A stretch of 64,000 bases of DNA from an uncultured Pelagibacteraceae bacterium (GTDB lineage: Bacteria > Pseudomonadota > Alphaproteobacteria > Pelagibacterales > Pelagibacteraceae). The notes under the pieces are model-generated. The model did not search any database. It was not told the DNA's origin and was given only the letters and a program-made list of their open reading frames with translations. The stretch covers positions 32,374-96,373 of the forward strand of contig CACJBW010000002.1 in NCBI GenBank assembly GCA_902591775.1. The letters run 5' to 3'. Shown in pieces: positions 28,319-38,720 of the stretch (its first letter is position 1; each line of letters begins with the position of its first letter). The translations under genes and the position numbers were made by a program.

Positions 28319-30343
28319 TTAAAATTGTTCTTTTTGTAATTCTTTAATAGGTATATGACATCTAATAGCGTTACCACTATCAGTTAATTGCCAAGGTGGT
28401 ATTTCTTTTTTACAAATATCTCCTACAATTCTTGAACACCTGCCTTGAAAACTACAACCTTTTTCAGGTGGCTTTTCTTCCACAATATCCTCTGCAACCA
28501 GTTTAGGTTTTATATCAGGATCTGGTTCTAAAACTGCACCCAATAAAACCTCAGTGTAAGGATGGGACGGAAATTTATAAACATCATTTGAGGGTCCTAC
28601 TTCACAGAGCCTTCCTTGATAGAGGACTGCCACTCTGTCACTTATTGCTCTTACAACAGCTAAATCATGTGACACAAATATGTATGTTGTTCCAAAATCT
28701 TCTTTAAGTTGTTGCAATAGATTTAATACAGCAGCTTGTACTGAAACATCTAATGCAGATGTTACTTCATCACATAAAATTATATCTGGTTTTGCAGCAA
28801 AAGCTCTTGCTACTGCTACTCTTTGTTTTTCTCCACCAGACAGTTGTCTTGGATATCTAGACATGTAAAATTCTCCTAGTCTTACTTTTTGCAAAAGATC
28901 TATAATATTTTTATTTAATTCTTCACCTTTTAATCCAAAATATAATTTCAGAGGTTGAGCAATAATTTCTTCTACTGTGTGGTTTGGATTCAAAGACTCA
29001 TCTGGATTTTGAAATATTAATTGAATGATTCTTAAATCATTGGGATTTCTTTCTTTCAAATCAGATGATAAATTTCTATTTTCATCGAACCGTATTAAAC
29101 CATCTTTAGTTCTGAGCAACCCAGCGATAGATTTCAGAATTGTTGATTTTCCACTACCTGATTCTCCTACAAGGGCAATAGTCTCTCCTTTTTTTATATT
29201 AATATTAATGTCCTTCACCGTTGGATTGTCATCAGAAATTCTATTAAAAATTTGATCCAATAATTTTTGTTTGGCATAGCTTATAGAGACCTCTGATAAG
29301 TTTAATATTTCTTTGTCATTTGAATTGTTTTTAATTTTATTTACATTTTGATTAAACTGACTTTCTTTCAAAAGTTTTTCATAGTTAAAACATCTAACGC
29401 TAGTATTTAATTCTTTTAAAAACTCTAATTGTGGTGAATTGTTTTTACATTTATCCTCAGAAAAATTGCATCTATCGAAAAAACTGCAACCACTTTGAAT
29501 TATTCCTGGTTGAGGTTGACTACCAGGCATTGACTCGGGTAGGCCAGCTAAAGATAATTTTGGTATAGATTTTAATAATCCATGTGTGTAGGGATGAATT
29601 GGTCTTTTAAGAATATCCCTTGAAGGACCTTCCAAAACAATTTCTCCTGAATACATAACAATAATTCTATCGCTCACTTGGGCTATTGCTCCTAAGTCAT
29701 GACTTACATAAACCATCGAAGTTCCTGTATCCTTTGCAATAAAATTGAGAAGCTCTAATACATGAGCTTGTGTTGTAACATCTAATCCTGTAGTTGGTTC
29801 GTCTAAAAGAAGCAAATCAGGAGTTCCCGCTAACGCCATCGCTACGGCAACTCTCTGCTGTTGTCCTCCTGAAAGTTCATGAGGATATCTTAAAGCAATT
29901 GTTTCTGGTGAAGGAAGTCTAACTTTATTTAATAATTCGGAAATTTTTTTTTCTCTTTCTTTCTCACTTAAATCAGAGTGTAATTGTAAAGCTTCATCAA
30001 TTTGATAACCTATTTTTAAGTTTGGTGTTAATGCCTGACCTGCATTTTGCGGTATCATTGCTATCTTTCTGCCTCTGATTTTTTCTAAATCTTTACTTTT
30101 CATATTTAGTAGATTTGAAGAATTAAACTCACACTCTCCTCCAATCGTATATAGGCCATGTTTTACATACCCCATCATTGCTAATGCCAATGTGCTTTTT
30201 CCCGATCCAGATTCTCCAACAATTCCTACTGTTTCACCTTTTTTAATTTTTGTGCTTATATTTTTTAAAATTAAAATTTCTTCACCTTTTTTACTTTTAA
30301 ATCCAATAGATAGATTTTTTACTTTTTGAATTATATCACTCAT
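28319..30343 (-). CDS. peptide/nickel-type ABC transporter, fused double ATP-binding protein (DppD-DppF-like)
   Basis: Two complete ABC cassettes: GESGSGKSTLALAMMG...LSGGQQQRVAVAMALAGTPDLLLLDEPTTGLD and GESGSGKSTILKSIAG...LSGGEKQRVAVARAFAAKPDIILCDEVTSALD. Confidence 0.93.
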   Translation of the reverse strand: MSDIIQKVKNLSIGFKSKKGEEILILKNISTKIKKGETVGIVGESGSGKSTLALAMMGYVKHGLYTIGGECEFNSSNLLNMKSKDLEKIRGRKIAMIPQNAGQALTPNLKIGYQIDEALQLHSDLSEKEREKKISELLNKVRLPSPETIALRYPHELSGGQQQRVAVAMALAGTPDLLLLDEPTTGLDVTTQAHVLELLNFIAKDTGTSMVYVSHDLGAIAQVSDRIIVMYSGEIVLEGPSRDILKRPIHPYTHGLLKSIPKLSLAGLPESMPGSQPQPGIIQSGCSFFDRCNFSEDKCKNNSPQLEFLKELNTSVRCFNYEKLLKESQFNQNVNKIKNNSNDKEILNLSEVSISYAKQKLLDQIFNRISDDNPTVKDININIKKGETIALVGESGSGKSTILKSIAGLLRTKDGLIRFDENRNLSSDLKERNPNDLRIIQLIFQNPDESLNPNHTVEEIIAQPLKLYFGLKGEELNKNIIDLLQKVRLGEFYMSRYPRQLSGGEKQRVAVARAFAAKPDIILCDEVTSALDVSVQAAVLNLLQQLKEDFGTTYIFVSHDLAVVRAISDRVAVLYQGRLCEVGPSNDVYKFPSHPYTEVLLGAVLEPDPDIKPKLVAEDIVEEKPPEKGCSFQGRCSRIVGDICKKEIPPWQLTDSGNAIRCHIPIKELQKEQF

Positions 30344-30345
30344 AA

Positions 30346-31239
30346 TTAAACAGGAGCTTTTGTGGATCTATCTATGCCTAGTGCTTTGGCAAAAGCGTCT
30401 GCTGTTAAATTAATACCAATTATTAGACTACTTAATCCAACAATCGGTGCTATTACAGCCCAATAAGCAAAAGACATTAAACCTCTAGCATTTGATATCA
30501 TCAATCCCCAGTCTGGAGTTGGAGGGCTAACTCCAAAACCTAAAAAAGATAAAGAACTGAAACCAAGCAACATCCAAGACCATCTCATCGCACCTTCTAC
30601 CAAAATTGCATCTCGAACATTTGGTATTATTTCATTCCAAATAATTGAAAAATTACTGTGTCCTCTTGCTCTTGCAGATACTATAAAGTCTTTAGCAATA
30701 ACATCATGAGTTGCTGCTCTAGCTACTCTTACAATTCCTTTACCATAAAAAAAACCTAAAGCAGGTATCAATACTTCAGTAGATGTACCTAGCAAAGATA
30801 CAATTAATAGCATTGCTAATATCCATGGTATAGACAAAAATGCATCAACAATTCTCATTACAATATCGTCAATTTTTCCACCAACTAGTCCACAAAAAAT
30901 TCCTAATAGACCTCCCCAAAGAAGTGCTATCAAAGATCCGAAAAATGTGATTGTTAAAGCTGTTCTTCCACCTAAAATTGTTCGAGTAAAAACGTCCCTA
31001 CCAAGATCATCTGTACCAAACCAATATTCAGCAGATGGAGCCTGAAGCATTAAAGTTGGATTTATTGCTTTGAAATCATAAGGCGCAATATAAGGACTTA
31101 TAAAAGCAAGAATAATATGAAAAACTAAAATACTTAGTCCGATGAAACCAGACGGTCTTGACGCCATAGTTATTATAACTTCAGAAACCTTCTGAAATGC
31201 ACTTTTTTTCTCTTCTTTATATATACTATTTACTTTCAT
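30346..31239 (-). CDS. ABC transporter permease (DppC-like)
   Basis: PSAEYWFGTDDLGRDVFTRTILGGRTALTI and C-terminal FLGFGVSPPTPDWGLMI. Confidence 0.92.
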   Translation of the reverse strand: MKVNSIYKEEKKSAFQKVSEVIITMASRPSGFIGLSILVFHIILAFISPYIAPYDFKAINPTLMLQAPSAEYWFGTDDLGRDVFTRTILGGRTALTITFFGSLIALLWGGLLGIFCGLVGGKIDDIVMRIVDAFLSIPWILAMLLIVSLLGTSTEVLIPALGFFYGKGIVRVARAATHDVIAKDFIVSARARGHSNFSIIWNEIIPNVRDAILVEGAMRWSWMLLGFSSLSFLGFGVSPPTPDWGLMISNARGLMSFAYWAVIAPIVGLSSLIIGINLTADAFAKALGIDRSTKAPV

Positions 31240-31240
31240 T

Positions 31241-32197
31241 TTACTTTCTTATCTGTAACGTCTTTAATCTTGGATTAAGCATCAACGTCATTAGATCTGC
31301 TAGTAAATTTATACTAACATAAATAGATGCAAGAATTATTGCTAAGGCTTGAACAGTGGGTAAATCTCTGTTTGAAATCGACTCAATAACTAATCTTCCA
31401 AGACCAGGATAATTAAACACAACCTCAGTTACAACAACACCACCTAATAACCATGCAATTGTTAATGCTACAACATTAATAGCAGGCAATAACGCATTTG
31501 GTAAAACGTGTTTAAAAACCATTTTCCAATATGGAACACCTTTTAAAATTGCCATTTGAACATATTCACTTGCCATAACTTGAATGACACTTGATCTTAC
31601 CATACGTGCCATATGAGCTGTCATAATCATTGCAATAGCGATTACCGGTAAAATAATATTTGGTAATAGTTCTAAGAATGAAACATCAGTTGGAACTATT
31701 ACAATACCAGGCAACCATTCTAGCCATATTGCAATAATTAAAATTAATAGTGTAGCACTGATAAATTCTGGAATAGTCATAGCAAATATAGTAACTGTAG
31801 AAATTGCAACATCAGGTAATTTATCTCTCCAAAGAGCTGTTACAATTCCTAGTATTAATGCAATTGGTATACCAATAAAAATAGCAGCTGATGCTAGAAC
31901 TAATGAATTTTTAATCCGTGGTCCTAGAACCTCTTTGATCGGCATCTCTCCACTCAATGAATAACCAAAGTCTCCTTGAATAGCATTTACTGCCCAAGAT
32001 ACATATCTTTCATAGGCTGGAACGTTTAAGCCTAGTCTTCTATAGCAGGCTTCTAGTTGTTCACCAAACGCTTGTCTTTCAAGATACGTTGTACAAGCAT
32101 CACCTGGTAAAATTTCTGTTCCAACAAAAGTGATTAAAGATACAATAAATAAAGTTATAAAACCTAATAGAATTCTTTTAATAATTAAAAAAAGCAT
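31241..32197 (-). CDS. ABC transporter permease (DppB-like)
   Basis: MTAHMARMVRSSVIQVMASEYVQMAILKGVPYWKMVFKHVLPNALLPAINVV. Confidence 0.92.
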   Translation of the reverse strand: MLFLIIKRILLGFITLFIVSLITFVGTEILPGDACTTYLERQAFGEQLEACYRRLGLNVPAYERYVSWAVNAIQGDFGYSLSGEMPIKEVLGPRIKNSLVLASAAIFIGIPIALILGIVTALWRDKLPDVAISTVTIFAMTIPEFISATLLILIIAIWLEWLPGIVIVPTDVSFLELLPNIILPVIAIAMIMTAHMARMVRSSVIQVMASEYVQMAILKGVPYWKMVFKHVLPNALLPAINVVALTIAWLLGGVVVTEVVFNYPGLGRLVIESISNRDLPTVQALAIILASIYVSINLLADLMTLMLNPRLKTLQIRK

Positions 32198-32240
32198 AAG
32201 AACACTTAAATTTTAAATTATTTATATAGAAATGAAAGAG

Positions 32241-32272
32241 GTTTTACAGGCCTACTTAAAGGCCTGTAAAAC
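32241..32272. repeat. 13-bp perfect stem-loop between SBP and permease genes of the peptide ABC operon
   Basis: GTTTTACAGGCCT-ACTTAA-AGGCCTGTAAAAC; no U-tract immediately downstream on the minus strand. Confidence 0.7.
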
Positions 32273-32280
32273 AAAAATTA

Positions 32281-33768
32281 TTAATCAACGCTTACTGTGT
32301 GCCATCTAATTGAAAAATACTCAACTTCGTCGAGGTTTTTCACTTTAGAAGATGTGACAACCAGTCTAGATACATGGTAAGGAATCATAGTTCCAGACTC
32401 TTCCCATAGTGTTTTCTGTGCATTAATATATGCTTTTTTTCTTTTGTTAAAATTTAACTCTCCTCTAGCTTCAGCTAAATTCTTGTCAAAAGAAGCACTT
32501 TTATAGAAAGACTCGTTCCATTTTGCTTCACTATGATAAGCTTCATGCAAAATACTGTCTGCAGGTCTTTCATTCCAACGTGTCATTGCTACAGCCTTTT
32601 TCATCCAAGTTTCATTCCAATAACTTTTTGAAGGTGTCATTTGGATATCTGCTCTTATGTTAGCTTTTGCAAATTGTTGTTGTAAAACCTCGGCAATAGT
32701 AGGCCATGTTGGTTCTTTTGTAGATACATGAATTGTCATATCTATACCATCTGGATAACCAGCTTCTTTCAATAATTTTTTTGCAGTCGCTGGTTGAGGC
32801 GGACAGCTCTTCTCCATTCTGTATTGATCTGAAGGTGCAACTGGTGTATCGCAAGATACTGTTGCTGCTCCAGCCATAACTAAATCAACTAGTTCTTGTC
32901 TGTCTACAGCTATTCTAACGGCCTTTCTTACTCTAGGATCATCAAATGGTGCAACGTCAGTTCTCATAACCATGCCTCTCCAATTTCCTGTTGGTATTAC
33001 TGAAACGTTAAACTTTGAATTACCATCAAATATTTTTTTCTGATTGAATGGAACATATCTATTCATATCTATTTGACCAGTAAGAAGAGCTTGAATTCTA
33101 GCTTGACCATCTGGGATAGCTATAACATGTACTTCAGAAAGTTTAGGAGCTCCTTCCCAATAATCTGGGTTTGCTTTAAGAATTGTTGTTCCCTCGGCAT
33201 CAAACTTTTCTACTATAAAAGGTCCAGTTCCAATACCAGTTTTTCCAATAGTATCTCCTGATCCATTAGGTATCATTCTTAGTCTGTAATCAGTTAATAA
33301 AAGTGGAAAATCTGCAAAAGATGTATTCAACTTCATTTTTACTGTGTGTGAGTCTACGACCTCAATATCCGTTACAGCACTCATACTTTTCTTGGCGGGT
33401 GAACCAATTTCAGGATCTTTAACTCTCATCAAAGAATATTTTACATCTTCTGCGTCAAAATCAGATCCATCATGGAATTTAACACCTTTTCTTAAGTTAA
33501 AAGTCCATTCTGTTGCATCTGCATTTCCTGACCAATCTGTTGCTAGCTCAGGAGATGTAACCCCTTTAAGATCTTTTCTAACAAGACGGTTCTGTGTCAT
33601 TATTACTACCTGAAACAATCGTCCCTTAGTAATTGCGTCTAAATTTGTATCTTTTCCAAAACCAACATCGTGGGATAATTTAAAAACTCCACTTGATGCA
33701 TTGGCAAATGAAAACGTTACAAATAGTGATACCAATGAAACTGATATCAATTTAAAAATGTTTTTCAT
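32281..33768 (-). CDS. peptide-type ABC transporter substrate-binding protein (SBP family 5)
   Basis: Signal peptide then SPELATDWSGNADATEWTFNLRKGVKFHDGSDFDAEDVKYSLMR, typical of family 5 SBPs. Confidence 0.93.
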   Translation of the reverse strand: MKNIFKLISVSLVSLFVTFSFANASSGVFKLSHDVGFGKDTNLDAITKGRLFQVVIMTQNRLVRKDLKGVTSPELATDWSGNADATEWTFNLRKGVKFHDGSDFDAEDVKYSLMRVKDPEIGSPAKKSMSAVTDIEVVDSHTVKMKLNTSFADFPLLLTDYRLRMIPNGSGDTIGKTGIGTGPFIVEKFDAEGTTILKANPDYWEGAPKLSEVHVIAIPDGQARIQALLTGQIDMNRYVPFNQKKIFDGNSKFNVSVIPTGNWRGMVMRTDVAPFDDPRVRKAVRIAVDRQELVDLVMAGAATVSCDTPVAPSDQYRMEKSCPPQPATAKKLLKEAGYPDGIDMTIHVSTKEPTWPTIAEVLQQQFAKANIRADIQMTPSKSYWNETWMKKAVAMTRWNERPADSILHEAYHSEAKWNESFYKSASFDKNLAEARGELNFNKRKKAYINAQKTLWEESGTMIPYHVSRLVVTSSKVKNLDEVEYFSIRWHTVSVD

Positions 33769-33884
33769 AATTTCCTCTCTTTAAAAAAGCAAAAGGTAAC
33801 AATTAGCAACTTATATAGCAACAGTGAAAATGGTTCTTTTTTATTTGTTTTATTGATGTATTTTGATTATTTAAAAAAAAGATA

Positions 33885-35114
33885 ATGAAAGATTTAATCA
33901 ATAAATATAGGTTTACGGTAAAGCCTGTAAGCCTTGAAAATTCAAACTCTTTGGAGCTTGCAAGGTCAATTAAAGTTCATCCACTAACTTATCAAGAGCT
34001 TCCATATGACCCTGAATATTCTAATTATGCTGGAAGATTAACACTTGAAAAATTGTCAAATGTTAGTTCAGAGGAAATGTATTGGAAAGGGAGGCAAGAA
34101 ATAATATTTAGACATACTGGTGAACATCCATTTGAAATATCTGGCCCAGATTCATTAAATTTACTACAAAAAATTTTTCCAAGAGACGTATCAAAAATAT
34201 CAAAAGGAAGATGTTCCTATCAATTTGCTTGTTATCATGATGGTGGAATGATTACAGATGGAGTTCTATTAAAAATAGATGAAGATAAATATTGGTTTGC
34301 CCAAGCAGATGGAGATCTTTTTTCTTGGTACAAAGCTCATTCTAAAAATATGGATGTTGAAATAAAAGATCCTGAAGTGTGGGTTAGTCAAATTCAAGGT
34401 CCTCTATCCATGAAACTTTTAGAAAATATAGCCGATGGATTTTCTGAAAATGACTGGAAATATTTTGATTGGAAAGAACTAAAGATTTTAGATCAAAACG
34501 TAATCGTAAGCAGAAGCGGTTTCACAAATGAACTAGGCTGGGAAATTTATTTTCGACCTGAGAATGAAACTGAAAAGATAGGAGATCACATTCTTACGGA
34601 AGGAAAAAAATTAGGTATGATTTTAGTTGCGACACCTGGTTTTAGATGTAGAAGGATTGAGGCAGGTCTATTATCTGCTGGACAAGATTTTACAAAAAAA
34701 ACAAATCCATTTTCAGTTGGTCTTGGGCGTTTTATAAATTTTGATAAAGAAGATTTTATTGGGAAAGAAGCCCTCATGATATCAGATAAAAAATGTAAGA
34801 CATGGGGAATTAGAGTTGTAGAGGGAACCGCTATTAAAGGTGCAAGTATTAAAATTAATGAAAAGATTATTGGTCAAATAACTTCTAGTACTTGGTCACC
34901 ATATCAAATTTGTGGGGTTGGTATTGTGCACCTCAAAAATAATAAAAATGGACCAGGAGATGTTGTTGATGTTAAATGTACTGATGGAAAAGTTCATAAA
35001 GGAGAAATCTGTAAGTTGCCGATGTATGATGCAAAAGGAGAAATTGTTAGAGGTCTAAATAGAAATATTCCTAAAGTGCCTAATCCTTGGGCAGGTATTA
35101 AAACTGCAAATTAA
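33885..35114 (+). CDS. GcvT-family aminomethyltransferase / demethylase paralog
   Basis: PFEISGPDSLNLLQKIFPRDVSKISKGRCSYQFACYHDGGMITDGVLLKID, VSRSGFTNELGWEIYF, ATPGFRCRRIEAGLLSAGQDF. Confidence 0.82.
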   Translation: MKDLINKYRFTVKPVSLENSNSLELARSIKVHPLTYQELPYDPEYSNYAGRLTLEKLSNVSSEEMYWKGRQEIIFRHTGEHPFEISGPDSLNLLQKIFPRDVSKISKGRCSYQFACYHDGGMITDGVLLKIDEDKYWFAQADGDLFSWYKAHSKNMDVEIKDPEVWVSQIQGPLSMKLLENIADGFSENDWKYFDWKELKILDQNVIVSRSGFTNELGWEIYFRPENETEKIGDHILTEGKKLGMILVATPGFRCRRIEAGLLSAGQDFTKKTNPFSVGLGRFINFDKEDFIGKEALMISDKKCKTWGIRVVEGTAIKGASIKINEKIIGQITSSTWSPYQICGVGIVHLKNNKNGPGDVVDVKCTDGKVHKGEICKLPMYDAKGEIVRGLNRNIPKVPNPWAGIKTAN

Positions 35115-35126
35115 AAACGTTATTTA

Positions 35127-35819
35127 GTGAAGGCCAAAAAACAAATAATAGCTATTGGGGGTGGTGGTTTCACTCATAAGGAAGACAGCGATTTAGATCA
35201 ATTTTTTTTAGATCAAATAAGTAAAGAAAAATGTTCTATTGGATTTTTACCAACAGCCAGTAAAGATGATACTAAAAAAACTGATCTATTTTATAAAAGA
35301 TTTAAGAATATTAGTTTAAAAGTTTCTCATTTCGACCTTGTCTCTAATGTTAAGGGTTTTGAAAACTGGATTTCAAATTTAGATGCTGTTTATGTAGGAG
35401 GAGGAAATACAAAATTCATGCTCGACTTATGGAAAAAAAATAATTTATTTGAAATTTTTAAAGAAGTTTATAACACAGGAATAATTCTTTCTGGTGTAAG
35501 TGCTGGGGCTGCATGTTGGTTTGATTATTTTTTGACAGACTCAGATGGACCTGGCTTCAAACCATTAAGTGGAATTGGGCTTATATCAGGAAGTTTTACC
35601 CCACATTATTCAGATGAAAAAAGAGCAGATAAATACAGACAAAATATAAAAAATAAAATTTTACCAAGTGGTGTAGCTATTGATGATGGAGTAGCGGTAC
35701 TTTTTATTGACGGAAAACCAACAGAGGTTTATTCTTCCAGAGAAAGTCATAATGCTTATTTTGTTGATCAAAATAAACAACTTAATTTAAAAGAATATAT
35801 TAAAATTAATAATGAGTGA
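35127..35819 (+). CDS. peptidase E (S51 family), GTG start
   Basis: VYVGGGNTKFMLDLWKK, ILSGVSAGAACWFDYF, DDGVAVLFIDGKP. Confidence 0.82.
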   Translation: MKAKKQIIAIGGGGFTHKEDSDLDQFFLDQISKEKCSIGFLPTASKDDTKKTDLFYKRFKNISLKVSHFDLVSNVKGFENWISNLDAVYVGGGNTKFMLDLWKKNNLFEIFKEVYNTGIILSGVSAGAACWFDYFLTDSDGPGFKPLSGIGLISGSFTPHYSDEKRADKYRQNIKNKILPSGVAIDDGVAVLFIDGKPTEVYSSRESHNAYFVDQNKQLNLKEYIKINNE

Positions 35820-36975
35820 TAATATTTTACCAAGTCAAAAAATTTTTAGCATTAAAGATGCAAGGGAACTGTCACGAAAACGTCTACCTAAATTAGTTTT
35901 TGATTTTATTGACGGGGCATCTGGAGATGAAAAATTAGCAGAAATAAATAGCACGGCTTTAGATCAAATTAGACTTGAACCTAAAGTTTTAAGAAATGTC
36001 GAAAAGAGATCTCTTAAAAAACAAGTATTAGGTTATGAATTCGATTTTCCCTTTGGTTTTGCTCCAATGGGAATGACTAATTTATCATGGCCTGGAGCAG
36101 ACTCAATGTTAGCAGCTGAAAGTGCGAGAAATAATATACCTACGTGTGTCTCTATGGCTTCCACAACAACTTTAGAAAAAATGTATGAACTTTCAGAAGG
36201 TCACTCATGGATGCAGCTATATATATTTCAAGATGAAAATTTTGTTATGGAGCTTTTAGATAGAGCTAAGAATACTGGATATGAAGTTGCAATATTAACT
36301 GTAGATGTTCCAGTACTATCCAGAAGAACTAGAGATGATAAAAACGGTTTCTCCTACCCTTTTAAGATTGGTCCAAAACAGTTTTTTGATTTTGCAACTC
36401 ACCCTACTTGGTCTTTATCAACTTTACTAAGCGGCATTCCTAAACCAATGAACTATGTAACATCTAAAAGTGGAGACGGTATTTTTAAAAGAAAAGAAAG
36501 TAGAGGCTCTACTGATTGGGATACTCTTAAGAGAGTGAGAGATAAATGGAAGGGTAAACTTGTAATTAAAGGAGTAATGTCTCCTGACGATGCAACAAAA
36601 ATTAAAGGTGCTGGTGCTGATGCAATTCAAGTTTCAAATCATGGAGGAAGACAATTAGATAGCGCTACAGCAGCAATAAATATGCTTCCACTAATCAGAA
36701 AATCAGTTGGAAGTGATTTTCCTCTAATCTTTGATAGTGGAATAAGAAGTGGAAGTGATATAGTGAGAGCGCTTGCATTTGGTGCTGATTATACAATGAT
36801 TGGCAGACCCGTAATGTATGCAATGGGCGCTGATGGAAAAAAAGGATTGCGGAGAATTGTGGAAATAATTAAAGAAGAAGCTAGCACTACTCTTGGGTTA
36901 GTAGGATTAAATGATATTAATGATATAACTTCTAATATAGTAATAGAGAATACTTTGAATAAGGTAAATTACTGA
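35812..36975 (+). CDS. FMN-dependent alpha-hydroxy acid oxidase/dehydrogenase (LldD-like)
   Basis: LPKLVFDFIDGASGDEKL, FGFAPMGMTNLSWPGADSMLAAES, IQVSNHGGRQLDSATAAINMLP, FDSGIRSGSDIVRALAFGAD. Confidence 0.92.
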   Translation: MSDNILPSQKIFSIKDARELSRKRLPKLVFDFIDGASGDEKLAEINSTALDQIRLEPKVLRNVEKRSLKKQVLGYEFDFPFGFAPMGMTNLSWPGADSMLAAESARNNIPTCVSMASTTTLEKMYELSEGHSWMQLYIFQDENFVMELLDRAKNTGYEVAILTVDVPVLSRRTRDDKNGFSYPFKIGPKQFFDFATHPTWSLSTLLSGIPKPMNYVTSKSGDGIFKRKESRGSTDWDTLKRVRDKWKGKLVIKGVMSPDDATKIKGAGADAIQVSNHGGRQLDSATAAINMLPLIRKSVGSDFPLIFDSGIRSGSDIVRALAFGADYTMIGRPVMYAMGADGKKGLRRIVEIIKEEASTTLGLVGLNDINDITSNIVIENTLNKVNY

Positions 36976-38718
36976 ATGAGCAAAAATAAAATTAGAGGTG
37001 GAGCATTACTTGCAAGAGCTCTAAAAGACAAAGGAATTAGCAAAGTTTTCACGCTTTCAGGAGGTTTTTGTAATCCAGCAATTGAAGGTTTTGCTGAGTG
37101 CCAAATTGAAGTTATAAACACTCCTCATGAGCAGATTGCTGGACATTTGGCTGATGGCAATACAAGAATTACTCGTAAACCATCAGTATGTTTAGTTGGA
37201 CCTGAAGGATTTACTAATGCTGTCCCTTCAATGATGGAAGCTTGGGGTGAGAGAAGTCCAATTATTTATATTACAGGATCTAGCAGTCTTAAAAGACAAG
37301 GTTCAGGTGGTTTTAAAGAAATTGACGATGTTTCAATTGCAGCTCCTTTAACAAAATATAGCGCAAGTATTACTGATGGAACTAGAATAAGAGAATTTAT
37401 AGACAAAGCATATCATATTGCAACTAATGGGTATCCTGGTGCTGTACATCTTAGTCTTCCTGTTGATATAATGTTTTCATCTTTTGAAGAGGAAGTTGGT
37501 TTAGAAGAAAGACCATATTCTCAAAAAGCAAAACCTATAGCCAAAGCTTGGCCTGATCCAAACTTACTTTCAGAAGTCTTAGAACTTGCTTGTAATGCAA
37601 AAAAACCAGTTATGATTGGTGGACATGGTGTTTGGTGGTCACATTCAGAAAAAAATCTTGAAGCTGCTGGTAACAATTTAAATATACCAATTTTTAATGT
37701 TCCGTATCATCAAAAATTATTAGGAGAAGAGGCTAACGCTTACATGGGGTTGGCTGATATACATCAATATCCTCCTTCAGAATTTGCATTACACAATTCA
37801 GATCTGGTTCTTGTTATTGGAGCGCGATTGGATAATCAATTAAATTTTGGAAATCCACCTTTTATACCAGAATCAACAAAATTAGTTTGTGTAAATGGTT
37901 CACATGAAGAATTAGAACTTAATAGAGCAGCAGATTTAAGTTTACTAAGTGATCCTGGTGTTTTTTTAGATACATTATCAAATTTAAAAAAAAATAATAA
38001 ATGGTCTTTAGGTGCAAATTGGTTTGAAGAAAATAAAAAAAAGAAGAGAGAATGGGTTGATAAATCTTTGAAAGATTTAGAAATTGAAGCTGAAGCATCA
38101 AAAAAAAATGGAGGTAAAATTCACCCTCTACAACTTTCATTGGATGTTCAAGATGCAATGAATGAAAATGACTGGCTTGTAATTGATGGAGGAAATACTC
38201 ATTTTTGGTCAGAAATTGCAATCAACATTGCAGGTGCCAAAGGGAAAAAATTAAAAGGAATATTACATCCTGGAACTTTTAGTATGTTAGGTGTTGGAGT
38301 TTCATTCGCTCTTTCTGCTAAAAATCATAGTCCAGATTCTAATGTAGTTCTGATTAGTGGTGATGGTGCATTTTTATCAGGAGGTATGTCTATTGAAAGT
38401 GTATTTTATGAGAAAAAACCTATTACTGTTGTAATTGATAATAACGGGGGTCTTGCTTCAATTGGTCAGCAACAAGAGAGGTTATTTAAAAGTGGAAAAA
38501 GTGTGGGAACTGACTTCCGTGATATACCATTTCACAAGATATTTGAAGGTTTTGGAGGACATGGGGAATTAGTCAATAAAAGAGAAGAGCTAGGTCCAGC
38601 ACTTAAAAGGGCAATGGAAAGTGGAAAGCCCGCATGTATAAATGTTAAAGCAAAACCTGTATTAAGCCCAATAGTTTCTGCAGTTGCAAGTAAAAGAGAA
38701 AAATCATCAATAGAATAA
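36976..38718 (+). CDS. thiamine diphosphate-dependent enzyme (acetolactate synthase-like)
   Basis: HEQIAGHLADGNTRITRKPSVCLVGPEGFTNAVPSM and C-terminal ISGDGAFLSGGMSIESVFYEKKPITVVIDNNGG ThDP motif. Confidence 0.9.
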   Translation: MSKNKIRGGALLARALKDKGISKVFTLSGGFCNPAIEGFAECQIEVINTPHEQIAGHLADGNTRITRKPSVCLVGPEGFTNAVPSMMEAWGERSPIIYITGSSSLKRQGSGGFKEIDDVSIAAPLTKYSASITDGTRIREFIDKAYHIATNGYPGAVHLSLPVDIMFSSFEEEVGLEERPYSQKAKPIAKAWPDPNLLSEVLELACNAKKPVMIGGHGVWWSHSEKNLEAAGNNLNIPIFNVPYHQKLLGEEANAYMGLADIHQYPPSEFALHNSDLVLVIGARLDNQLNFGNPPFIPESTKLVCVNGSHEELELNRAADLSLLSDPGVFLDTLSNLKKNNKWSLGANWFEENKKKKREWVDKSLKDLEIEAEASKKNGGKIHPLQLSLDVQDAMNENDWLVIDGGNTHFWSEIAINIAGAKGKKLKGILHPGTFSMLGVGVSFALSAKNHSPDSNVVLISGDGAFLSGGMSIESVFYEKKPITVVIDNNGGLASIGQQQERLFKSGKSVGTDFRDIPFHKIFEGFGGHGELVNKREELGPALKRAMESGKPACINVKAKPVLSPIVSAVASKREKSSIE

Positions 38719-38720
38719 TT

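Noticed and set aside
33769-33884. Possible glycine riboswitch upstream of the GcvT paralog
   Set aside because: No recognisable conserved glycine-aptamer core or tandem structure; the region is short and AT-rich, best read as a divergent promoter.
37919-38221. 100-aa minus-strand ORF inside the ThDP enzyme gene
   Set aside because: Antisense shadow, compositionally biased (L/F/H-rich), no independent evidence.
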